A stretch of DNA of 54,445 nt from positions 1-54,445 of the forward strand of contig CANLOE010000041.1 in NCBI GenBank assembly GCA_947492745.1. The letters run 5' to 3'. The DNA is from an uncultured Cyclobacteriaceae bacterium (GTDB taxonomy: Bacteria > Bacteroidota > Bacteroidia > Cytophagales > Cyclobacteriaceae). Below, piece by piece: positions 47,987 through 54,445 of the stretch (position 1 is its first letter; every line of letters starts with the position of its first letter). The notes under the pieces were generated by a model, which saw only the letters and a program-made list of their open reading frames with translations, ran no database searches and was not told the DNA's origin. The translations under genes were made by a program, and so were the position numbers.

Positions 47987-49108
47987 ATGAAAGCAAAAGC
48001 AGCAATAACCGATGGTAAAGGTAAGTTCACTATCGAAGACATAGAAGTGCAATCGCCACAAGGTGATGAAGTGTTGGTAAAAATGATGGCCTCCGGTCTA
48101 TGCCATACGGATCATGATTCCCTATCTTGGGGTAGGCCTGTGATTCTTGGCCATGAAGGTGCAGGCGTGATCGAAGAAGTAGGCCCGGCGGTGACATCAG
48201 TAAAAAAAGGTGACAAAGTCATCTTGAACTGGGCCATTCCTTGTGGAAGGTGCTTTCAGTGTCAAGAACAGAATCAACACATCTGTGAAAACAACTCACC
48301 TGTAGTCGCGGGCGATGCCCTGCCCGATGGCGAAGTATCCAGCGGACATGCACAGCTAGAGAGCACACTTTGGAAAGGAAAGGGTATAGAACGCTCGTTC
48401 AATATCGGTACCTTGTCCACACATGCCGTAGTCAAGGAGCAGGCTGTTGTGCGTTATACACATACCATTCCCCATAGTTCGGCCTCGATTATCGGTTGTG
48501 GTGTCATGACGGGGTACGGTTCTGCGGTCAATACGGCCAAAGTTTCGGCCGGTTCCACAGTAGCGGTCATAGGAACGGGTGGTGTAGGCCTGAACGTCAT
48601 CCAAGGTGCCCGCATATCGGGTGCCCGTAAGATCATTGCCATTGATATCAATGAAACGCGATTGACCATGGCCAAGGAATTTGGTGCGACCCATACGGTC
48701 TTGGCGGACCGTAACGACAAAGGATTAGCAAAAGCTACCGAGCAGGTGAAGCAACTGGCCGGAAACAATGGTGCTGATTTTGCTTTTGAATGTACGGCCA
48801 TTCCAGCTTTGGGGGCCGCACCTTTAGCTATGGTTCGCAACGCTGGCACTGCGGTTCAGGTCAGTGGTATAGAAGAGGAAGTTACCATAGACATGCAGTT
48901 GTTCGAGTGGGATAAAATCTATATCAATCCCTTGTATGGAAAATGTCGTCCGCAAATCGATTTTCCTAAAATACTGGACCTCTATGAAAAAGGAGACCTG
49001 CTATTGGATGAAATGGTAACTACCAAGTATGATTTCGAAAATCTGGATCAGGCTTTCGAGGACATGCTTTCGGGGAAAAATGCCAAAGGAGTAATCGTTT
49101 TCGAATAA
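47987..49108 (+). CDS. Zinc-dependent alcohol dehydrogenase (MDR family)
   Basis: The 373-residue protein is a medium-chain dehydrogenase of the class III/formaldehyde-dehydrogenase-like type. The catalytic zinc site is seen in SGLCHTDHD (~36-44) and GHEGAGVIEEVG (~55-66). Four structural-zinc cysteines are in CGRCFQCQEQNQHIC (~85-99). The NAD-binding motif is VAVIGTGGVGLN (~190-201), followed by an acidic residue in AIDIN. The next gene starts 14 bases later and encodes an esterase. In P450-based demethylation operons of marine Bacteroidota an ADH of this kind removes the formaldehyde released; that role is inferred here. The first gene of the operon, preceded by a possible promoter. Confidence 0.92.
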   Translation: MKAKAAITDGKGKFTIEDIEVQSPQGDEVLVKMMASGLCHTDHDSLSWGRPVILGHEGAGVIEEVGPAVTSVKKGDKVILNWAIPCGRCFQCQEQNQHICENNSPVVAGDALPDGEVSSGHAQLESTLWKGKGIERSFNIGTLSTHAVVKEQAVVRYTHTIPHSSASIIGCGVMTGYGSAVNTAKVSAGSTVAVIGTGGVGLNVIQGARISGARKIIAIDINETRLTMAKEFGATHTVLADRNDKGLAKATEQVKQLAGNNGADFAFECTAIPALGAAPLAMVRNAGTAVQVSGIEEEVTIDMQLFEWDKIYINPLYGKCRPQIDFPKILDLYEKGDLLLDEMVTTKYDFENLDQAFEDMLSGKNAKGVIVFE

Positions 49109-49122
49109 AGCCAAGTCGAAGA

Positions 49123-49941
49123 ATGGAGGACAAAACATCAAAGTTCAGGACTACCGAATTATCGGATACACCTTTCGAATCCAATAACCTGAGGTACATC
49201 ACTGTCAAAAGTAAGCACCTAATGGGACGTGGTGATATCTCCGTATATGTACCCGATACCGAAAAAGAAATGAAGGACCTGCCCATTGTTATTCTCTTGC
49301 ACGGGGTCTATGGCAGTCACTGGATATGGTCTCAGAAAACAGGTATTCACCTCAAGATGCAACAGTGGATAGAAAATGATGAGGTAGACCCCATGTTGAT
49401 TGCCATGCCTTCTGATGGCCTATGGGGCGATGGAAGTGGCTACCTCCCCCATTCCGGGCGTGATTTCGAGAAATGGATCGTGGAGGATGTGGTCAGTGCA
49501 CTTATCGAATTGATACCTGAAGCAGGTCCACTATCAAAGTTATTCATCGCCGGCCTGTCCATGGGGGGCTTTGGGGCCTTACATTTGGGCTTAAAGCATA
49601 CAGATAAATTCTCCGGTGTTTCAGGACTGTCCTCCATCACTGTGGCAGAGGAAATGTCCCTATTTGTAGAAGAAGATCTGGACGTTTATCATCAGAACGA
49701 TGCTATGGACGAATCGGTGTATGCAACGATTCTTAAGAATAAAGAGGATTTACCTCCTTTCAGATTCGATTGTGGTATTGATGATGAGCTTATCGGAGGC
49801 AATAGAAAATTACATGCACAATTAAAAGAAGCGGAGATCCCACATACGTATACCGAGAATCCAGGTAAACATGAGTGGAGTTACTGGGAAAAACATATAA
49901 AAGAAACCATTGTCTTCTTTGACACTATTCTAAAACGTTGA
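49123..49941 (+). CDS. Alpha/beta-hydrolase esterase, S-formylglutathione-hydrolase-like
   Basis: The 272-residue cytoplasmic esterase has the nucleophile elbow GLSMGGFG (~147-154), an oxyanion segment VILLHGVYGSHW (~57-68), a likely catalytic Asp in FDCGIDDELIGG (~224-235) and His in NPGKHEWSYW (~246-255). The fold belongs to the esterase D/antigen 85 group, to which S-formylglutathione hydrolases belong. Next to a class-III-like ADH, it would hydrolyse a formyl thioester formed from formaldehyde. An alternative is an acetyl esterase acting on a sugar. No signal peptide. The following P450 gene begins 95 bases later. Confidence 0.85.
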   Translation: MEDKTSKFRTTELSDTPFESNNLRYITVKSKHLMGRGDISVYVPDTEKEMKDLPIVILLHGVYGSHWIWSQKTGIHLKMQQWIENDEVDPMLIAMPSDGLWGDGSGYLPHSGRDFEKWIVEDVVSALIELIPEAGPLSKLFIAGLSMGGFGALHLGLKHTDKFSGVSGLSSITVAEEMSLFVEEDLDVYHQNDAMDESVYATILKNKEDLPPFRFDCGIDDELIGGNRKLHAQLKEAEIPHTYTENPGKHEWSYWEKHIKETIVFFDTILKR

Positions 49942-50035
49942 AATCAAGCTATAAATTAGCTCTGTCTTCGATAATGCCGATTACCTTATTGATTGATAAA
50001 GTATAAATCATGTACCCCGATAAAACTTTCAAACT

Positions 50036-51190
50036 ATGAAAAAGAGCGCACTTTCAGACCCTTTTGAAAAAGCCCGATTGGAAAAAGGCTATGGAAAAAT
50101 GAACGATCAAGATGATCCTGTGACGATGATTTTGGGGCTGAAAGAGGTTCGAAAATGTGCCCATAACTGGAAAACCTTTCAGTCCGGTGCCACCCCTGGG
50201 CGTATCGTAGTCCCGTCGGAGGTCAATATTCGCGACACACGACAAATCCCATTTGAAGTGGACCCTCCCGAGCACAAGGGCTATCGCGATTTGGTAGAAC
50301 CTTGGTTCAAGCGTCCCTTAGAAGCCGATTATCAACGGAAATTACGTCAGCAGATGGATGAAATCGTCGATGAAGTACTGAAAAAAGATACCGTAGAGGT
50401 CGTGAGCGATTTTTCACTGCGTTTACAGTCCAGGGCCTTGACCCTACTGCTGAATATTCCTTATGAGGAATCCGAAGTATGGATAGGATGGGGGACACAT
50501 GTGTTCCGAAGTGAGGACACTGCTCTAGATGGTGATAAGGCAAATATACTTTACGATTATATCGACGAACAGATAAGTAAGGCTATCGAAACACCGGGAG
50601 AGGACCTCTATTCCATGTTACTGGCCTCGGAAATCGATGGAAGAAAACTCAGCCGCGAAGAGGTCAAAGGAGTAATGATATTGACTTTTGCCGGAGGTAG
50701 GGATACGGTCATCAATGCGGTGACCAACTCGATTGCCTATTTTGCGGAACATCCCGAATCACTGGCGCAGTTAAAAGAGCATCCCGAGATCACAGGAAGG
50801 GCCGTAGAAGAACTGATTCGTTATTTTGCTCCCTTGACCCATATGGGGCGCGTAGCGACGAAGGATACAGAAGTCTGCGCACATGCGGTAAAAGCGGATT
50901 CCCGCATCTCCCTATGCTGGGCATCGGCCAATCGAGACACTAGGGCTTTTGAAAACCCCAATGAAATCATGCTCGACCGTAAGCTAAACCCTCATGTGAG
51001 CTTTGGATTCAGCACTCACAATTGCCTGGGTGCCACACATGCCCGACAGATCATGCATACTTTATTGATTTCATTGGCCGAAAAAGTAAAATCCATTGAT
51101 ATCATTGACTACAAAGAAAATATAGAAGAACTGGGCGAGTTCAAGCGCAAGGTCGGCTATGACCATATTAGTGTAAAGTTTCATGCTTGA
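50036..51190 (+). CDS. Cytochrome P450
   Basis: The 384-residue soluble bacterial P450 has the I-helix motif AGGRDT (~221-226), the K-helix ExxR in EELIRYF (~261-267) and the heme-binding stretch FGFSTHNCLG with Cys330 as iron ligand. The fourth position of the heme motif is Ser in place of the usual Gly. The I-helix acid and Thr needed for O2 activation are present. Its redox partners are encoded just downstream, making a complete class I system. By analogy with CYP236-type enzymes of algae-degrading Bacteroidota, oxidative demethylation of 6-O-methyl-D-galactose is a good candidate; a terpene or other small substrate remains possible. Its ATG follows an A-rich leader. Confidence 0.93.
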   Translation: MKKSALSDPFEKARLEKGYGKMNDQDDPVTMILGLKEVRKCAHNWKTFQSGATPGRIVVPSEVNIRDTRQIPFEVDPPEHKGYRDLVEPWFKRPLEADYQRKLRQQMDEIVDEVLKKDTVEVVSDFSLRLQSRALTLLLNIPYEESEVWIGWGTHVFRSEDTALDGDKANILYDYIDEQISKAIETPGEDLYSMLLASEIDGRKLSREEVKGVMILTFAGGRDTVINAVTNSIAYFAEHPESLAQLKEHPEITGRAVEELIRYFAPLTHMGRVATKDTEVCAHAVKADSRISLCWASANRDTRAFENPNEIMLDRKLNPHVSFGFSTHNCLGATHARQIMHTLLISLAEKVKSIDIIDYKENIEELGEFKRKVGYDHISVKFHA

Positions 51191-51233
51191 GCCGTCCGTA
51201 ATGAACATTAAAAAAAGAACAAAATAAAAAATT

Positions 51234-51548
51234 ATGGCGAAAATAACATTTATAACTACCGATAACGAGACGATTACCTTAGAGGGGACTTCAGGCTCTG
51301 TCATGCAGTTAGCTGTAGACAATAATGTACCCGGTATCGATGGTGACTGTGGTGGAGTCTGCTCCTGTGCTACATGCCATGTTCATGTAGCGCCCGAACA
51401 TGTCGAAAAAACAGGAGAGGCCAGTGAGATCGAGCAAGATATGTTAGAGCTGGATGACCATGCCAATGAGTACAGCCGTCTGTGCTGTCAGCTGGAAATC
51501 AATGATCACTTGGATGGTATTGTCCTTCAAGTAGCCGAATCAGACTAA
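51234..51548 (+). CDS. [2Fe-2S] ferredoxin, putidaredoxin type
   Basis: The 104-residue protein has the cluster-binding pattern C39-x5-C45-x2-C48 and a distal CC pair (84-85), nearly the same spacing as putidaredoxin (39, 45, 48, 86). An extra Cys43 lies inside the loop. It should carry electrons from the reductase encoded at 51728 to the P450 encoded upstream. It starts 44 bases after the P450 stop; the leader is A-rich. Confidence 0.94.
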   Translation: MAKITFITTDNETITLEGTSGSVMQLAVDNNVPGIDGDCGGVCSCATCHVHVAPEHVEKTGEASEIEQDMLELDDHANEYSRLCCQLEINDHLDGIVLQVAESD

Positions 51549-51727
51549 GCGACTGTTCTGAAAAGTATTGTTTGTTTTCATGTGTATCTGTTGATTTCAA
51601 GGAGACCAATAAAATCCACCTGAACAATATTCATCTCAAATTTTCGCTTTTTCGATCATGCTTGCTTTCAAGCACTTCTTCTTGGTATACGATTTCAAAG
51701 CAGTCTCCCAACTCATAAGTAATTTCT
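51549..51727. other. Short intergenic gap, ferredoxin to reductase
   Basis: These 179 bases are long for a gap inside an operon. I see no gene, strong terminator or promoter in it; the reductase may still be co-transcribed. Confidence 0.4.
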
Positions 51728-52978
51728 ATGTCAGACCATTCTTCACATGATAAGACCTGTGTCATCATCGGTGCAAGCCATGCTGGTGTCAATTTAGCTT
51801 TTTCGCTAAGAAAAGAGGGCTGGAAAGGGGAAATCATCCTTTTTGATAAAGACCCCATACTTCCTTATCACCGCCCGCCACTTTCCAAAGCCTACCTCAG
51901 TAGCGGAGATACACTGGATAAGTATGCTTTGAAGTCAGCAGAAAGCTACGAAAAAGAAGACATTGCCCTGCAACTTGGGTTTACCGTAGCCTCCATTCGA
52001 CGTGAAGAAAAAACCATAGTACTGACCGATGGTTCCTTACAAAGGTACGACAAACTGGTCTTAGCGACAGGCGCACGCCCTCTTATCCCTTCGATACCGG
52101 GGCTGGAAACAGCAAATAATGTGTTTGCCCTTCGTACGGCCGCTGACGTAAAGCATATCCGCAAAGCATTACAGATGGATACCGATAAGCGTGTCGTTGT
52201 TATCGGTGGCGGATACATCGGTTTGGAAATCGCCGCTTCTTTGCGCAAGCTCGGTGCAGCAGTTTCCGTATTGGAACGGGAAGAACGTGTACTGGCACGG
52301 GTGACCGCCCCTGAAATGTCTGATTTTTTTCAGGGCCTACATACGGATAATGGGGTGGATATACACACCTCAAAGAATGTGGTTTCCATCGCCGCTAAGG
52401 ACGGTATAAACATAATATCATGCTCAGACGGCTCTAGTTTCACCGCAGACATCCTTATTCTGGGTGTTGGGATTCGAATCAACAAAGAATTAGCAGAAGA
52501 TATCGGCTTGGATATAGAAAATGGCATTAAAGTAAACGCCAGTACCTGTACCAGCGATGATGATATTTACGCCATTGGAGATTGTACTTATCACTATAAT
52601 CCCCACTACGACCGTTTCGTTCGTTTGGAGTCAGTACAAAATGCAGTGGACCAAGCCAAAGTAGCCGCCGCAGCACTTTGTGATAAAGCACCTACTTATG
52701 ACGCTATACCTTGGTTCTGGTCCGACCAGTACAATGTCAAACTACAAATGGTAGGACTTTCCAATGGCTATACGCAAAGCTTTCTGCGCAAAGAGGACGA
52801 TGAAGGGATAAAATTCTCGTTCTGGTATTTCAAAGGTGATGAGTTATTGGCTGTCGATGCCGTGAACAATGCCAAAGCTTATGTTATCGGCACAAAGTTC
52901 ATCAAAGAGAACAAAAAAATAAACAAGGCTAAGCTAATGGATACCTCCGTTCCTTTAAAGCCTGCCAATTTACTCTAA
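51728..52978 (+). CDS. Ferredoxin reductase (FAD, NADH), putidaredoxin-reductase type
   Basis: The 416-residue flavoprotein has two Rossmann motifs: CVIIGASHAGVNLA for FAD (~10-23) and VVVIGGGYIGLEIA for NAD(P)H (~156-169), plus LATGARP (~116-122) and DDIYAIGDC (~277-285), a FAD-contacting segment. LPYHRPPLSKAYL (~43-55) is typical of the Pdr/BphA4 group. Together with the ferredoxin and P450 it forms a full electron chain from NAD(P)H. The last gene of the plus-strand operon, convergent with the AraC-type regulator 82 bases away. Confidence 0.94.
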   Translation: MSDHSSHDKTCVIIGASHAGVNLAFSLRKEGWKGEIILFDKDPILPYHRPPLSKAYLSSGDTLDKYALKSAESYEKEDIALQLGFTVASIRREEKTIVLTDGSLQRYDKLVLATGARPLIPSIPGLETANNVFALRTAADVKHIRKALQMDTDKRVVVIGGGYIGLEIAASLRKLGAAVSVLEREERVLARVTAPEMSDFFQGLHTDNGVDIHTSKNVVSIAAKDGINIISCSDGSSFTADILILGVGIRINKELAEDIGLDIENGIKVNASTCTSDDDIYAIGDCTYHYNPHYDRFVRLESVQNAVDQAKVAAAALCDKAPTYDAIPWFWSDQYNVKLQMVGLSNGYTQSFLRKEDDEGIKFSFWYFKGDELLAVDAVNNAKAYVIGTKFIKENKKINKAKLMDTSVPLKPANLL

Positions 52979-53060
52979 AAACTGCATGAATACTTCCCCG
53001 GATCCCTCATGTGCTTCTTATGAGCGTTCGCTTGGTATTGAGCAGGGAGAGATAGCTATT

Positions 53061-53954
53061 CTACTCCTTCCTTATTGATTTTCTATAAACGAAAGGAGCA
53101 ACCCCCTCTATTTTTTTGAACTGCTTATTGAAATAGGGTACAGAATTGTAACCACACTCAAACCCAATCTCTTTAATGGACATCTCAGAGTTGGCAAGTA
53201 GTTTTTTGGAAAAATCGATACGTACTTTATTGAGGTAATTGGTAAATGTATATTGAGTCTCAGCTTTAAAATACCGGCAAAACGAAGGCATTGTCATATT
53301 TGCCAGCCCAGCACAATAGCTCAAAGTAATTTCCTTTTGGAAATTTTCCATTACATACTCATGTACTTTTAGAATACGACTGGACCTGAAGTAGAAGCTC
53401 TCTTTCAGATAATTTTCAGAAGCCAATACTACAAAACCAGAAAGGTCTATCAAATCCAAGATTTTGATCAGTTTCAATAATTGATCTAACGGAGAGCACT
53501 GGGGCATTTCCTTCAATAATCGAATGATCTCCAATTTACCCTCGCCTAGAATCTTAATGCCCAGCTCAGCATTTCTCAACACTCTACGCACCCCTTTCAA
53601 TTCGGGAATATCGACAAAGTGTGAGCCGAAAATATCTTTTTCGAACTGAATGTAAATGGATTGGCATGGAGCTGTCGAACCTTCTTGCATATATTTGTCT
53701 TCGGGAATCCAAGCATGTGGCAAATATCCTCCCAAAAGTACCAAATCCTCTTCTTCGAAGCCTTCTTCATGATCGCCCACCAAGCGCTGGCCGCTACCAC
53801 TCGTAATCAATAATAACTCAAATTCGGGATGGTAATGCCATGCCCCACTGAAATAAGGCTGACTATAGATTCCTGTATGAAAAGAAGAGTGTTGGGGCTT
53901 ATTCACTCTTTCCAATGATACCGCAATTTTACTCGTAGTATTGATTTGCTTCAC
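53061..53954 (-). CDS. AraC-family transcriptional regulator
   Basis: The 297-residue protein has a cupin-like N-terminal ligand domain (HYHPEFELLLITSGSG ~40-55, LGGYLPHAW ~73-81) and a C-terminal double helix-turn-helix with NMTMPSFCRYFK (~218-229), IKEIGFECGYNSVPYFNKQF (~257-276) and GVAPFVYRK. Such proteins usually bind a sugar or small molecule and activate nearby genes. It faces the P450 operon and is a likely regulator of it. The start codon is GTG at 53954; an upstream in-frame ATG was not seen. The N-terminal region is full length for the family. Confidence 0.9.
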   Translation of the reverse strand: MKQINTTSKIAVSLERVNKPQHSSFHTGIYSQPYFSGAWHYHPEFELLLITSGSGQRLVGDHEEGFEEEDLVLLGGYLPHAWIPEDKYMQEGSTAPCQSIYIQFEKDIFGSHFVDIPELKGVRRVLRNAELGIKILGEGKLEIIRLLKEMPQCSPLDQLLKLIKILDLIDLSGFVVLASENYLKESFYFRSSRILKVHEYVMENFQKEITLSYCAGLANMTMPSFCRYFKAETQYTFTNYLNKVRIDFSKKLLANSEMSIKEIGFECGYNSVPYFNKQFKKIEGVAPFVYRKSIRKE

Positions 53955-54374
53955 GATAATAGACGTATACTTATTACTAAAATAGCATTTTTTTCAATAA
54001 CACCCTTTGTCGGACCCTCAACAATACCCAGAATCCATGCATTTGGTCCACTATCCTATTGATGATTTCCAGATAAACAAAGCACCATCAACCTTCAATC
54101 TAACCTGTAGTATCAATCGATTTTAAAGGCTTTCATCGAACTTGCGTGCCTCCGTCTATTACAAAAACAACTCTTCAAATCAGTGAAATGAACGTGTCTT
54201 CCGGATCAACCGTAGCGATGCTACGCTGAACCCTAGAAGACCTACTGATTCACCATACTCATGAAAACAATACAACAGACAATATCGGCAAGGTATCAAT
54301 ACAATACCTTGTCTACCTGTAAAGCTAAATCCCCCATACATTCTCAGTCCATTGCTGACAACATCCATATCCCC
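53955..54374. other. Intergenic region upstream of the AraC gene
   Basis: No convincing gene is seen. It contains hairpin element copy E. The 50 bases before the AraC start are AT-rich and could hold its promoter, but I found no exact TAnnTTTG match. Confidence 0.45.
54177..54251. repeat. Hairpin element, core-only copy E
   Basis: The core alone is present: AATCAG/CTGATT (54178-54250), GTCTTC/GAAGAC (54196-54201 and 54236-54241), TCA/TGA and a perfect apical stem CGTAGC/GCTACG (54211-54225) around GAT. The terminal repeats seen in copies A-C are absent, so the hairpin can be separated from them. Confidence 0.65.
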
Positions 54375-54445
54375 TCAGTACTGATAGAACTTTGGACATT
54401 CCGGGTTGCCGTGCCATACCTTGACGATGGTCCTGTAGTTGAGCA
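54375..54445 (-). CDS. Possible C-terminal end of an unknown protein, cut by the window edge
   Basis: On the minus strand the last 23 codons before a TGA at 54375-54377 read LNYRTIVKVWHGNPECPKFY then QY. The composition looks like a real protein tail, and codon use is GC-rich for this region. It is too short to assign to a family, and may be chance. Confidence 0.3.
   Translation of the reverse strand, partial: LNYRTIVKVWHGNPECPKFYQY

Noticed and set aside
26231-54251. Hairpin repeats as a CRISPR array
   Set aside because: The copies are kilobases apart, differ in sequence and have no regular spacers or cas genes.

Overview
The window is one end of a large hybrid polyketide/non-ribosomal peptide (PKS-NRPS) cluster, followed on the right by a short catabolic cytochrome P450 operon. 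The organism is probably a marine member of the Bacteroidota. The reasons are A-rich leaders without clear Shine-Dalgarno sites, a TAnnTTTG-type promoter element before the plus-strand operon, protein families typical of that phylum, and a P450/ferredoxin/reductase/ADH/esterase set like those used by marine Bacteroidota to demethylate algal sugars. The genus cannot be fixed from the sequence alone.

Biosynthetic region (1-45360, all minus strand, so read from right to left). Synthesis should begin with the 4414-residue protein at 32116-45360: FAAL-ACP, KS-AT-KR-ACP, KS-AT-(degenerate DH)-ACP, then C-A(Ser)-PCP. Four accessory genes follow: an MFS exporter (ATGA overlap), a luciferase-like FMN monooxygenase, an AsnO/VioC-type Fe(II)/2-oxoglutarate hydroxylase and a CmlA-type diiron beta-hydroxylase. 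Then come three NRPS genes. The first is 4292 aa (Ser-Asn-Orn-Asn by binding-pocket codes). The second is 3536 aa (Ala-Ile-Gln-like, with a GNAT domain inserted inside the last adenylation domain). The third is cut by the left edge of the window (C-A, Asn/Asp-like). Each NRPS protein starts with a TubC-type docking domain, so the order is probably collinear. The predicted product is a lipopeptide: a fatty acyl starter extended by two C2 units, then Ser-Ser-Asn-Orn-Asn-(D-)Ala-(D-)Ile-Gln*-Asx and further residues encoded outside the window. Hydroxylation of Asn or another residue is expected. No thioesterase or phosphopantetheinyl transferase is present here.

Central intergenic region (45361-47986). 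It is AT-rich, has no convincing gene, and carries several copies of a small hairpin repeat. The repeat also sits in the two long gaps inside the biosynthetic region and near the right end. Its stems show compensatory base changes between copies, and several copies have terminal inverted repeats, so it looks like a miniature non-autonomous mobile element.

P450 operon (47987-52978, plus strand): Zn-dependent alcohol dehydrogenase, esterase (S-formylglutathione-hydrolase-like), cytochrome P450, [2Fe-2S] ferredoxin and ferredoxin reductase. A convergent AraC-family regulator lies at 53061-53954. The set fits oxidative O-demethylation with formaldehyde detoxification. The last about 70 bases may hold the C-terminal end of another minus-strand gene.
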